Shown one piece after another: positions 9,076-18,567 of a stretch of 64,000 nt of DNA. Under the pieces are notes generated by a model, which saw only the letters and a list, made by a program, of their open reading frames with translations, was not told the DNA's origin and did not search any database. The stretch lies in NCBI RefSeq assembly GCF_007748195.1, contig NZ_CP037920.1, forward strand, positions 3,629,946-3,693,945, in the 5' to 3' direction. The stretch's first letter is position 1. Every line of letters starts with the position of its first letter. The DNA is from Gimesia aquarii. Its GTDB lineage: Bacteria > Planctomycetota > Planctomycetia > Planctomycetales > Planctomycetaceae. A program made the translations under genes and the position numbers.

Positions 9076-12000
9076 TTAACGACGGATCAAGTTGCGAATT
9101 CTTCGGCGTTCAGCATGTTTTACTGGCGGAGTATTTGGTGATCGAGAGGGAGTTGGAGCGGAATCAATTTCGCTCCCAAATTGTCCCCAGTAGCTTTCTA
9201 ACAGACGGTAACAGTCAAGATAGCGTTGAGAGTTCCAAGCAAAAGAGAGGCTGGAAACGAGTTTTGTCATCTGTCTATCGTCTTCCGGGGAAATTTGATG
9301 AATCTGTAAATTGACATCATCGATCCACAATTTGTCGGGCCCCAGTTTTTCGATCAAGATATGCGCATTCTTGATTTGAGTGGTAGGAATATCTTTTACT
9401 CGAAATAGATATTTTCGCCATTGGTGATCAACACTAACAATAGCCGATTGCACTTTTAATTTTTCATTCTGTTCTGCTTCTAAAGCAATTCTGACTTGCA
9501 TTGCTTTCGCATCGGTTTTTAACCAGACGCTCATGTTTAGATAGCGGCTTTGATTTAGTGGAATTTCATTCGTTTTCAGGGAGCTATTCCCTGGCATTTG
9601 ATCCAAAACCAATGAAACCTTGCCGGAATGTGCCTCATTCCGATCCAAAGTCCAGGATTTTCGTTTTTGATCCGTCGCTTCCCAACCTGCCAAAATATAG
9701 TCGCGGGCAGCACCTTCTTCAAAGTCTGCATGTAAGACGACTGCTGTTGTTTTTTCAATCGACTGATGTAACTTTCGTAGATGATGTTTCTTTTCATCAA
9801 TTTTCGTATATAAATCAGTTAATGCATTTTGGTCGACTTTGCAGTCTACAGATATTATTTGTACCTGAGGATCTTGAATTTTGAAGGCTTGAAAATCAAA
9901 TGCATTTAAGGAAACTGAATATTTGTGTGTTCCCTGCAATGATTCGATTGTGTTTATGACTTCACCATTCGCTAGATGAATGATGGCTGCTTTGGATGGT
10001 ACAGTGAGTTCAACCGTCGCCTGACAGGCGTACGGGAAATCGTTTATAAGATAATAATAGGTTACATCTTTTCCACGTGATAAACGAGTTACAACAGGTT
10101 GTTCTACGGATTCTACTGTTTGAAAAGGCCTTGCCGGTAACTTTTGAAGCTGCGTGCGAATGGATCGAGTCGAATGCTCTTGGCCAAAAGGAATTGTCCA
10201 GCCACCATCAAAAGTGACATAAGGATCCAGTGTAGAAATTGAGTGCACATAACGAATGCGGTTCGTAGCATCTGAGGGAGAAACTTGAGATACGAGCCAG
10301 GTAAATGCTGGCTGCCAGGGAGAAATCTGATCAAACTCAGGAATCCGCACTTCGACAGGAGAGTGATAAAATAAGGCACCGTTAATCCGAGTTTTAAACG
10401 AATCATCAACAGTTGGATGATTATTTGTAACGTGTGCTATCGATGATTTTTGCTGGCTTGAATGGTAGAGACTGGGTCTTAAAACGATACAGTTACTGAT
10501 CTGGTGGTAATCTGAAAAATCCAATCCCATTGCCATTAGAACAGGGCGAAACTGTGATCCTGAATTTAACAAGGAAACAACATCGCCATCTTTACTATGC
10601 GATGGTAATAATTTTCTGGCGGAAAAGATCATACGGGTATCTGGTCGTTCTTTTAAAAGAATTCCAGCCAATCGTTGATGTAGTTCTTTAATTTTCTGAC
10701 AGCGCCATTTTGTCCATTGTGGAAGGGCAGAAGTGGTCAAAAACTGATAGCGTTTTTCAAATTTGTGGGAGTTCAGAGTTTTTGGAATCTTAACTCCTGT
10801 CTCTTTTTCAAACTGTGAAACTGTTTTGTCATCATAGCCCCAATTTAAACCAGGTAGCTGAAGGTAACCATTTAAAGTCAACTGAACAGCTACGCCCTGA
10901 AAAGAAGTGTGATTTTTATAGCGGGCAACTAATTCACTAAAAATATTGGTAATTTCATTTTGCACATGTGGATTTAACGGATTGTAATAAGGAGCTTGAC
11001 CTCTAGTCGTACCTTTGGAATTTCGCCAGGTTCGACCATGTCGATTTACCAGCTCAATTCCCACAGCTTTATCGGGTTCTTTTGAAATTACATTTTCCAG
11101 AGATGGGATGATGGAAGAGAACTGTAATTCTGGTATCAAGGCAAGATGTTCTCTGTCAAAAATTCGAAATAGCATTTCTAAAACGTCTTTTCGGTCGAGA
11201 TCTTGTCCCGTAGAGTGATACACGCCGGAATCATAGCGGGGAGTGGGATCTAAATATTTTGATGGATAGATCGTACTTCCATCTGCCGAAACAGCCATGA
11301 GAAGACTGTTAAACTGATGATAAGTCAGATAAGAGGCTAGTCGATTTCCCGCTTCATAAAATGTCTGCCAGTCATCCAAACTTCGATTACTCATTGCGTC
11401 CAGGACTTGTGTCGCCCCAAAGATTTCGGGTAATAAAGGCTTTTGTAGATAAGGTCCAACAAGTCGTTTCTTCTCTACCTGAGTATCAATAACAGGAGAA
11501 GCTTCCCCTTCTGAAAGTGGTAGCTCATAAACTTTTATTTGAGCAATCTCAGCTGGTACGTCAGATCCCAGGCTGTGGAATAGAATGATAGGATTATTGA
11601 CTCGAGGCCAAAATATAACTTCTGATTGAGCATTATTTGATTTTCTCTGCAATGAATTATGCAAAGTGGAATTCGATTGATAAACTCCTGAATCAACACC
11701 TACTGGAACCAGCTGACCGGCTGCATCAGGCTCAAGAATACTAAAGCCTAGTTTTGATTGCTGTTTAATCGGATAAGTTACGACAAGTTTATGTGGCTGG
11801 TTAGTTTTTCTAATTTTGAGATGGTAAGCAGACCAGGGGAGAGACGATTCTTTGTTTAGTGTTGAGCCTGGAATCGACTTGAGAAGTGACTTGAGAGATT
11901 TTCCAAATCGCTTATGCGGACGACGCACAATCAAATCATGATGATTTTGAATCCCATTTAAATTAAGCTCATCGACTAATGGTAATGTTTCATTTATACG

Positions 12001-12798
12001 ATATTGAAGTGACGGACTATTCTTTGTTGGGGAGATGACTACAAACTGGGCAAACGCCTGGTGTCCTGTATCCATTTCGACTACCAGATCATAGGCTCCT
12101 TCGGTAGGTGCGGTAACTGTAAAACCGAAACCCTCACTTAATAAGGCGTTCAGATTTTGCTGCATGATATCAATGGAACCGGAGGCAATTCGTTCCTTGG
12201 TACGAGCTCGAAACAGTGACCAGTGCATTTCGGAACCCATTGTTGCATCAGTTATCTGGAGAAACTTGGGAAATGCCTGAATCTCAATTACTTCATTTGG
12301 TTCAAATACCAGGTGTGGATGACTAACTTTTAAAGTGAAAGCATCTCCGGGGGACTGTTGGATAATTAATTGAGCGTTAGTTTGGCTAATAGGTAATATT
12401 TGTTTCTGCGTCAGAATATCTTTCAAAGCAAACTGGTGTTTCATTACAATTTGCGGATCATTTTGATCTTGAATGAAAACTTGTAGTTGCGTTGATACAT
12501 CTCCGCGAACTTGAAATTCAATACTATTAAAAACGCAGTTTGTTTTCGGTCGATACAACACTTTTTGCTTAGTTTGTGAAATTACCGATGATTCATCTGC
12601 ACTGACCCCAAGTGAATTTGCAGTATCGATTTGGCCATTGATGATATCAAATCGGGCATTCCAGTTTCGAGGAGTTTGTTCCCCCCATTCGACTCGGAGT
12701 TTCACCCTGACCAGACCATCCTGTTCTGCAGGCACAGAAATGGGGCTATGTAATAGGGTAAAAAAAACGACCAAGGTCAGAAATAGGTAATGTTTCAC
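9076..12798 (-). CDS. Very large exported protein with a possible glycosidase-like core and a C-terminal binding-type domain
   Basis: A 1240-residue protein, GTG start, with a clear signal peptide (YLFLTLVVFFTLL...SVPAEQ). The N-terminal 400 residues look like beta-rich domains. A central part (about 460-850) has the character of a TIM-barrel glycosidase-like domain, for example YDSGVYHSTGQDLDRKDVLE and LALIPELQFSS, reminiscent of family-10-like glycosidase domains in planctomycetes. A C-terminal segment from about 1045 (VVLHADFEEG...) resembles carbohydrate-binding jelly rolls. No catalytic residues could be fixed, so the enzyme call is inference. The end is basic (RRRIRNLIRR). Probably periplasmic or surface-located. 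Confidence 0.6.
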   Translation of the reverse strand: MKHYLFLTLVVFFTLLHSPISVPAEQDGLVRVKLRVEWGEQTPRNWNARFDIINGQIDTANSLGVSADESSVISQTKQKVLYRPKTNCVFNSIEFQVRGDVSTQLQVFIQDQNDPQIVMKHQFALKDILTQKQILPISQTNAQLIIQQSPGDAFTLKVSHPHLVFEPNEVIEIQAFPKFLQITDATMGSEMHWSLFRARTKERIASGSIDIMQQNLNALLSEGFGFTVTAPTEGAYDLVVEMDTGHQAFAQFVVISPTKNSPSLQYRINETLPLVDELNLNGIQNHHDLIVRRPHKRFGKSLKSLLKSIPGSTLNKESSLPWSAYHLKIRKTNQPHKLVVTYPIKQQSKLGFSILEPDAAGQLVPVGVDSGVYQSNSTLHNSLQRKSNNAQSEVIFWPRVNNPIILFHSLGSDVPAEIAQIKVYELPLSEGEASPVIDTQVEKKRLVGPYLQKPLLPEIFGATQVLDAMSNRSLDDWQTFYEAGNRLASYLTYHQFNSLLMAVSADGSTIYPSKYLDPTPRYDSGVYHSTGQDLDRKDVLEMLFRIFDREHLALIPELQFSSIIPSLENVISKEPDKAVGIELVNRHGRTWRNSKGTTRGQAPYYNPLNPHVQNEITNIFSELVARYKNHTSFQGVAVQLTLNGYLQLPGLNWGYDDKTVSQFEKETGVKIPKTLNSHKFEKRYQFLTTSALPQWTKWRCQKIKELHQRLAGILLKERPDTRMIFSARKLLPSHSKDGDVVSLLNSGSQFRPVLMAMGLDFSDYHQISNCIVLRPSLYHSSQQKSSIAHVTNNHPTVDDSFKTRINGALFYHSPVEVRIPEFDQISPWQPAFTWLVSQVSPSDATNRIRYVHSISTLDPYVTFDGGWTIPFGQEHSTRSIRTQLQKLPARPFQTVESVEQPVVTRLSRGKDVTYYYLINDFPYACQATVELTVPSKAAIIHLANGEVINTIESLQGTHKYSVSLNAFDFQAFKIQDPQVQIISVDCKVDQNALTDLYTKIDEKKHHLRKLHQSIEKTTAVVLHADFEEGAARDYILAGWEATDQKRKSWTLDRNEAHSGKVSLVLDQMPGNSSLKTNEIPLNQSRYLNMSVWLKTDAKAMQVRIALEAEQNEKLKVQSAIVSVDHQWRKYLFRVKDIPTTQIKNAHILIEKLGPDKLWIDDVNLQIHQISPEDDRQMTKLVSSLSFAWNSQRYLDCYRLLESYWGQFGSEIDSAPTPSRSPNTPPVKHAERRRIRNLIRR

Positions 12799-13197
12799 AG
12801 AATATCCACTATTTCATACCAGAGAAATTCGGTACTGAAGATTTGACGAATCTTGAATTGTGTGAGATGAATTGCCCTAAAGTTGGCTATCGTGAAATGA
12901 TATCTTAGGCGAGAGAATGTGATTATAGTTATTTCAGTAAATGAGCCAAGAGCAATTTTTTTAGTGAGATACTGTGAAATTGAGTAGATTTTCAAAGAAC
13001 ACTCTTGACGTAAAACGAAAAAAATGTCAAAAAACGCATCCTCTCTCTCATAAATTGCTTTGACTCTCAACAAAGTGTTTATGAATGTTTCAATGTGGCA
13101 GACTAAATTCTGGTCAATAAGACCATGATAGGAATGCAAATGTTGGGACGACAAATCTCACTCCCTCTCTTTAACTGAATCCCTACCTGGACTGATC
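12799..13197. other. Divergent intergenic region
   Basis: About 400 bases between the leftward large exported protein and the rightward five-repeat lipoprotein, so it should carry both promoters. A 119-residue leftward open frame here has low-complexity, AT-driven content and was not accepted. No clear promoter or hairpin was identified. Confidence 0.5.
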
Positions 13198-15114
13198 ATG
13201 ATGTTAAAAAACGGTTTTTCACTAGGATGCGGCGCGTTGGTTCTTGCACTGTTCACAGGCTGTGCTTCGATGGTGGAAATGCAGGCTATTGAACAATTTG
13301 CAAACGCCATTGAAAATGATGATCTTAAAAAACTGAAACATCATAGTACAATGAAGTTTTCTAAGGTTGCCCTCCGAAATGAATCTTCGATTGACGATCT
13401 GAAAATACTCCGAATTCCAACAGGAGAAACCACGGTAGTTAATATCAAAGATGTTTCGAAAAATCATAAAAAAGTGGTCGTCGAAGTTGGGGAAAACAAA
13501 AAGAAACTGCTCTACGATCTAAAACAAGTCACCAAAACAGGCAAATGGGTAGTAGATGATATCTATGTCAAGCAAAAACAAAAAAATCTATCTGTGATGA
13601 AATCGGTATCTGAGCAGATGGATTTACTACTCACTGTTCGCGAATTTGTATCTGCCTGGGAAGCTGGAAATCGTGACGACATTCTCGGTACAACGGATAC
13701 AAAATTTAAAGAGGTTCTAGAAGAATTACATCCTGCATATCTGGCAAGGCTTTCTAAAAACATTGCAGGCGAACCCCAAAAATCAAAAAAGAAGAAGAAA
13801 CCTGATGCACAGTTAGACAAAAATATCGCCATTGTCAGGCTGCCTCGTAAATCGGGACAGATGGTGATTTCAATGCAACTTGAGAAAGGTAAATGGAAGG
13901 CAACAGATGTTGCCGTAGAATCAAAGATCGATGGCAAGCATGTGAAATCTGCCAAAAAACAGGCGAAAATGTTATTGGCTGTTAGTCATTTTCTGGATGC
14001 CTACCAGCAAGGCAATAAAGATGATTTGAAAAAATATGCGACAGATCAATTTTTTCGTGGCAGCCTTGCTTTTGGAGACCTGACATTAGCTCCGTTACCT
14101 CTGGCAGCTGATGCTGCTGCAGATTATGAACTCAAAATTGAAAGTAATCTGGCAAGTTTTGTGACTCATGCTGCAGGTAGAATGATCAGCTTGTCCCTGA
14201 TTAAAATTGAATCTGATGAAATCGACATTCCTGAAAAGTATCTGGTAGAGGAAGTCACACTGTTCCATGAGCAGGATAATCAGCAGGTAAATCTGACATC
14301 TTTATTTTCAGCGCGTGCTATCACAAAGTTGTTTGGTGATGCTCTTAATAAACGTGATATGAAAATTCTTGAATTTAGTTCGACACCAGATTTTTCTGCA
14401 CGAGTTTGGAAGAGAGTAAAACCAAATTTAGTCCAGCAACTACCGGTTAAAGAGATCTCTGGCGATGATATCAAAATATTGGATACGAAATTCAATGGAG
14501 CCGTAACAACGGTTTCCGTACGACAGGGAAATCTCCCCCTGACTTATATTTTACGAGAGCATTTAGGGCAACTTTTAGTCGATGACATTCAACTCGACCT
14601 AAAGGGGAGACCATCTTCTGTAAAAGAGACTCTAGAAGTAATGATACAAGTGCAAAATTATGCGTATTATTTACATGAACAGGATATTCGAAAACTGCAA
14701 AGAAATTCCTCACGTGATTTTAACGAAATGGTTTGGAGACAAGTTGACCAGGTTCCTGAAACTGCATACCAGATTCCAGAGTTTCTTATGACTGAATTAT
14801 CCAGTCTCGATCGTAATGAAAATGAGGAATACTGTCGTATTCAGCTAGGCGACAATTACAAGGGGGCCATTGTCATGATGAAAAAACAGTATGGCAGACT
14901 TGTGATTGATGATATTACGATTATGACTGATAAGGTTGCCTCTCAGTCGGTTTCGATGAAGAAAGAACTGCGATTAGCTATGGCGGCAGTTCCAGGGAAG
15001 CTACGACAACATACTGTCCAGGCAGCATATACTATCACGAATAAAGAAGATTCAGACACGAAGCCACCGGTTATTGAGCCTGCCGCATTCGAATCGCCTC
15101 AACAGGAGCCTTAA
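13198..15114 (+). CDS. Lipoprotein made of five tandem repeats of about 100-110 residues
   Basis: A 638-residue protein with a lipoprotein-like signal (LALFTGC, Cys22). The body holds five copies of a unit that starts with an amphipathic helix and ends with a short hydrophobic/acidic strand. Unit starts: IEQFANAIENDDL near 30, REFVSAWEAGNRDD near 148, SHFLDAYQQGNKDD near 263, ITKLFGDALNKRD near 375, VQNYAYYLHEQD near 485. Unit ends: VVDDIYV, KATDVAV, VEEVTLF, LVDDIQL, VIDDITI. The pattern suggests NTF2/SnoaL-like domains (inference). Either ATG, 13198 or 13201, may be the start. Its stop overlaps the convergent phosphofructokinase stop. No specific function can be assigned. Confidence 0.78.
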   Translation: MMLKNGFSLGCGALVLALFTGCASMVEMQAIEQFANAIENDDLKKLKHHSTMKFSKVALRNESSIDDLKILRIPTGETTVVNIKDVSKNHKKVVVEVGENKKKLLYDLKQVTKTGKWVVDDIYVKQKQKNLSVMKSVSEQMDLLLTVREFVSAWEAGNRDDILGTTDTKFKEVLEELHPAYLARLSKNIAGEPQKSKKKKKPDAQLDKNIAIVRLPRKSGQMVISMQLEKGKWKATDVAVESKIDGKHVKSAKKQAKMLLAVSHFLDAYQQGNKDDLKKYATDQFFRGSLAFGDLTLAPLPLAADAAADYELKIESNLASFVTHAAGRMISLSLIKIESDEIDIPEKYLVEEVTLFHEQDNQQVNLTSLFSARAITKLFGDALNKRDMKILEFSSTPDFSARVWKRVKPNLVQQLPVKEISGDDIKILDTKFNGAVTTVSVRQGNLPLTYILREHLGQLLVDDIQLDLKGRPSSVKETLEVMIQVQNYAYYLHEQDIRKLQRNSSRDFNEMVWRQVDQVPETAYQIPEFLMTELSSLDRNENEEYCRIQLGDNYKGAIVMMKKQYGRLVIDDITIMTDKVASQSVSMKKELRLAMAAVPGKLRQHTVQAAYTITNKEDSDTKPPVIEPAAFESPQQEP

Positions 15115-16529
15115 AATTGATCGTCAGGCCGTTCTTCGTTGATTGAATTTGAATTCAAATAGCGAATGTGTTTGTGAATTCTAACATTGCTGCTTTGATA
15201 TCTGGTTTTTAAGTGTCCAGTATCAAACAGGTCCTCACGTATTTGCTCAAGATCATCTGAACCAATGGCATCAGTAAAGATTTTGGAAAGATAATCGACT
15301 CCGAGCTTGGATGGCTGAAATCGATGCTCATCATAAAATCCTAAGTGTAGTAATCTGGGGTGGATACCTCGCCAAGAATCTCTCAACGCATTTCCATTGA
15401 TAGAACTGACATAAAAACCTTTCTGCTCACTCCACTGCAAGATCGCAACATAATTATTTTGGCGTTGTACGATCAGGTCGACTGCTTTGCCTCCTAATTG
15501 CGTTGCGTAAAAACGATCAAATAGAATGGGACGCCCTCCACGTTGGGTGTGTCCAATTTTTCGAGTAAAGGTTGCAGACTTTGCGAGTTCATGTCGTTTT
15601 CTGGAAACAAAGTAGTGATCCCCGAGTGAATCGATCAGCATGTTTTGCAACACTTCGGCAGCACCACTGAAAATCACGTTCCCCGCAGGGTCCACACTTT
15701 GAGAAATATCACCGAGTCGTTTCCCATTTTCATCTCGTAAACCTTCTCCGATGACGATCACCACGTTTTTTTGAACATCATATAAATCGCGTACTCGTTG
15801 CTCAAATCGTTCATAATTTAAAGGGACTTCCGGGATCAGAATAATATCGGGTTGACCATAGGCAGACCCCAGTGCGAGATAACCAGATTCTCGGCCCATT
15901 ACTTCGACAATGGCGATGCGGCGATGACTTTCAGCAGTTGTTCGAATACGTTGGACTCCCTGAGCACAGACATAAACCGCTGTGGCATAACCGGGCGTGG
16001 CAAAATTCACAATGTCGTCTAATTCTATGTCTTGTTTGCTAGGCAGTTTTCGGAAGTGTTCTTTTTTGGTTTCCGGGTCGACTTCGCGAACCCACTCATT
16101 GGTTTCATCCAGGTAATTTAAACCCAGATCATTGTCGATGGTCTTGGGGGCTAAGACGCATGGCATAAATTGAGAAACAGGTTGCATCCCATTAATTGTC
16201 CCATCACCGCCAATACAGATTAAACCTTCGATGCCGAGTTGATCTAAACGTTTTTTGACGAGTTTCAATTCATCTGAATGCGATTCATCAATGTAAGTAC
16301 GAGAGGAGCCTAATATCGTACCTCCACAACGTGGATCAAGTTCGGGAATTGTGGAGTATAAGGGATTGAGTCGCAGGTGGGGTACATTAGGATCTAGCAG
16401 TCCACCAAATCCTTTGATAATCCCTATCACTTCGATTCGTAGTTCATTTGCTCGTTCGACGGCTCCAAAAATTGTCGCATTCAAAGCCGGTGTATCTCCA
16501 CCTGCCGTTAAGAGGGCAATCCGACGCAT
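15111..16529 (-). CDS. 6-phosphofructokinase
   Basis: A 472-residue member of the phosphofructokinase family, which phosphorylates fructose 6-phosphate in glycolysis. Motifs: LLTAGGDTPALNA at the N-terminus, GGDG (107-110), PKTIDND (128-134) with the catalytic TIDND core, VEVMGRESGYLA and GEGLRDENG. The donor-determining positions are mixed: glycine in GGDG favours ATP, whereas lysine in PKTIDND is typical of pyrophosphate enzymes. Longer than bacterial PfkA (about 320), with an insertion near 150-175 and a C-terminal extension. Start ATG at 16529 with AGGA upstream. It converges with the five-repeat lipoprotein gene, the stops sharing TTAA at 15111-15114. Confidence 0.9.
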   Translation of the reverse strand: MRRIALLTAGGDTPALNATIFGAVERANELRIEVIGIIKGFGGLLDPNVPHLRLNPLYSTIPELDPRCGGTILGSSRTYIDESHSDELKLVKKRLDQLGIEGLICIGGDGTINGMQPVSQFMPCVLAPKTIDNDLGLNYLDETNEWVREVDPETKKEHFRKLPSKQDIELDDIVNFATPGYATAVYVCAQGVQRIRTTAESHRRIAIVEVMGRESGYLALGSAYGQPDIILIPEVPLNYERFEQRVRDLYDVQKNVVIVIGEGLRDENGKRLGDISQSVDPAGNVIFSGAAEVLQNMLIDSLGDHYFVSRKRHELAKSATFTRKIGHTQRGGRPILFDRFYATQLGGKAVDLIVQRQNNYVAILQWSEQKGFYVSSINGNALRDSWRGIHPRLLHLGFYDEHRFQPSKLGVDYLSKIFTDAIGSDDLEQIREDLFDTGHLKTRYQSSNVRIHKHIRYLNSNSINEERPDDQF

Positions 16530-16877
16530 ACTGATCTATTCCTACTGAAGTTCGAGTTGGATTTTGAAATTACCTTTGATTTCAGTATCCGATAACCTGA
16601 AGGGTAGACTTTAGTTAAGATTTGAAAAATGTGATTCGCTATTTACCCTTTTTGAAGATTTGCGATAATGCGATATGTAACTGCTGATGTTTCAGCACTA
16701 TAGCATAGACTCAACAGTATCAGGTATTCTCGCATCGGATAATGATCTTGTTCAAATCGGATTTCAGGTATTTTTGAGAACTTTTGATGCACATTATCTA
16801 ATGAATGACATCAGTTAGACTCCTTAACTCTTTGTTTTACCTATATTCTTAGAGTTTCGCTTCATAAGAGGTTTGAC
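16530..16877. other. Divergent intergenic region before the protease gene
   Basis: About 350 bases between the phosphofructokinase gene (leftward) and the trypsin-like protease gene (rightward). It must hold both promoters; none could be assigned with confidence. AAGAGGT just before 16878 is the protease ribosome binding site. Confidence 0.5.
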
Positions 16878-18101
16878 ATGAAATATATATTTGGTTGTTT
16901 TCTCTCAGCAATCCTGGGTGGTCTGATTGTTACGTCAATGAATTCACCCTCTCGTGGTTGGATTTCAATTTCAGAAGCACAAGGTCCACCACCTAAGTTG
17001 ACGGGACCGAGGATTTTACCTCCTACGCCATTACGCCCGCCAGGTTCGAATCCACCAGTGGCGAAAGATTCAAAATTACCTGACCGGAAGGAAGTCTTTA
17101 ATGCACGTGGGTTGACGCCCGAAGAAGAAGTCAATGTGAGTGTGTATGAAAAATTAAATAAAAGTGTGGCACACATCACAACGAAAAGCACAAAAACAGA
17201 TGGTTTTTTCTTACTTGAGTATGATACGGAAGGTGCTGGTTCTGGAGCGATCATTGATAACGCAGGCCATATTCTAACGAATTATCATGTCATCGAAGAC
17301 GCTCAAGAAGTTAATGTAACGTTGTTTAATGGAAAGTCCTACCCGGCAACTTTTGTTGGCGCTGACGCGATTAATGATATTGCTGTGATTAAAATTGAGG
17401 AAGATCCGAGTGTCTTGAGTCCTGTGGTTATGACAGATTCCAGTCAATTAAAAGTCGGTCAAAGAGTTTTTGCGATTGGCAATCCTTTTGGTCTCGAACG
17501 AACGATGACGTGTGGCATCATTTCAAGTTTGAACAGATCATTAAAACTACGTGGTAACCGCACAATTAAATCGATCATCCAGATTGATGCTGCTGTAAAT
17601 CCTGGTAATTCAGGAGGCCCCTTACTCAATTCACATGGCCAGTTAATTGGTATCAATACTGCTATTGCCAGTAAGACTGGCCAAAGTTCAGGTGTTGGCT
17701 TTGCAATTCCTTCGAATTTGGTGGCGCGTGTGGTTCCACAGTTACTGACACACGGTCACATGATCCATCCGGAAATTGGAATCCAGCGTGTCTACGAAAC
17801 CGAACAGGGATTACTCGTCGCTAAGTTAACGCCCGGAGGGCCAGCCGAGAAAGCAGGGATACGTGGCCCCAAAATATTGAGACAGAGAAGAGGTTTGATT
17901 GTGATTGAGCGTATTGATCGCGGAGCCGCAGATTTAATTGTTGCCGTTGATCAAAAACAGGTCAAGTCCGCGTCTGATTTTCTTGACTATATCGAAAGTA
18001 AAAAACCAGGAGACACGGTGACTGTGACTGTTCTAAGAGGCAAAGAGCAAACTCCTACCAAAGTCTCAGTGACTTTGACGGCCAGTCACCCGAGTCGATA
18101 A
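16878..18101 (+). CDS. HtrA/DegP-like serine protease with one PDZ domain
   Basis: A 407-residue exported protease of the trypsin-like S1C family, which degrades or refolds damaged envelope proteins. An N-terminal hydrophobic segment (about 3-20) is followed by a proline-rich linker (about 36-65). The protease domain has the full triad: H137 in LTNYHVIEDA, D167 in INDIAVIKI and S245 in NPGNSGGPLL. A single PDZ domain (about 285-400) starts around HPEIGIQRVYE and includes the core PGGPAEKAGI and DLIVAVDQKQVKSASDF. One PDZ places it nearer DegS-type members. The gene stands alone, convergent with rpmA across a terminator. Membrane-tethered or periplasmic location is inferred. Confidence 0.92.
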   Translation: MKYIFGCFLSAILGGLIVTSMNSPSRGWISISEAQGPPPKLTGPRILPPTPLRPPGSNPPVAKDSKLPDRKEVFNARGLTPEEEVNVSVYEKLNKSVAHITTKSTKTDGFFLLEYDTEGAGSGAIIDNAGHILTNYHVIEDAQEVNVTLFNGKSYPATFVGADAINDIAVIKIEEDPSVLSPVVMTDSSQLKVGQRVFAIGNPFGLERTMTCGIISSLNRSLKLRGNRTIKSIIQIDAAVNPGNSGGPLLNSHGQLIGINTAIASKTGQSSGVGFAIPSNLVARVVPQLLTHGHMIHPEIGIQRVYETEQGLLVAKLTPGGPAEKAGIRGPKILRQRRGLIVIERIDRGAADLIVAVDQKQVKSASDFLDYIESKKPGDTVTVTVLRGKEQTPTKVSVTLTASHPSR

Positions 18102-18102
18102 C

Positions 18103-18136
18103 AAAAAAAGCTCCCTGAATGCATGATTCAGAGAGC
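18103..18136 (-). terminator. Intrinsic terminator for rpmA (minus strand)
   Basis: Arms GCTCCCTGAAT (18110-18120) and ATTCAGAGAGC (18126-18136) pair with one mismatch around a 5-base loop. Read on the minus strand the stem is followed by seven Ts (18103-18109), so it ends rpmA transcription. The stem could also serve the converging protease gene but lacks a T run on that side. Confidence 0.75.
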
Positions 18137-18159
18137 CTAGATGTAAATTGTGAATAAGC

Positions 18160-18411
18160 TTAGTTCAGTGCAGGTTCAACGTTAATTCGTCGACCTTCCT
18201 TGTCGAAGTAGACTTTTCCCTCAACCAGAGAAAAAATGGTATAGTCTCTCCCCATACCGACATTTTTACCAGGATGCCATTTTGTTCCGCATTGACGGGC
18301 AATAATATTTCCTGCCAGGACGCTCTCACCGCCAAACTTCTTGATTCCACGGCGTTGTGCCTCTGAATCACGCCCGTTACGGCTGGAACCTTGTCCTTTC
18401 TTATGAGCCAT
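18160..18411 (-). CDS. rpmA: Ribosomal protein bL27
   Basis: An 83-residue large-subunit ribosomal protein that sits near the peptidyl transferase centre. It begins [20 protein letters not shown], the diagnostic bL27 start, and continues with [17 protein letters not shown] and [14 protein letters not shown]. Full family length. GAGGA precedes the ATG at a proper distance. In most bacteria the bL21 gene (rplU) lies directly upstream; here the upstream neighbour is an exported protein of unknown function, so the usual rplU-rpmA pair is split. Confidence 0.97.
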   Translation of the reverse strand: MAHKKGQGSSRNGRDSEAQRRGIKKFGGESVLAGNIIARQCGTKWHPGKNVGMGRDYTIFSLVEGKVYFDKEGRRINVEPALN

Positions 18412-18567
18412 TTCTTTAATCCTCAGATCGCAAAACTCACCCGCATTTAGGGGTATCAGTAAAAAACGTGTTATTTAAGGCCGTATATTGGCGAATTAGG
18501 CCCGAACTTGCAAGTGATAATCGTATTTGACGCTCAGATCTCGCTTTTTTCCAGGGATTGGTAAAAA

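Noticed and set aside
12795..13154. 119-residue minus-strand frame upstream of the large exported protein
   Set aside because: Isoleucine/phenylalanine-rich shadow of AT-rich promoter DNA; no motif.
17043..17055. GGTTCGAATCC, resembling a tRNA T-arm
   Set aside because: Falls inside the protease coding sequence and no acceptor or anticodon arm can be drawn around it.
16862..17254. 130-residue minus-strand frame over the protease start
   Set aside because: Antisense to the proline-rich linker and the start of the protease, which is clearly coding.
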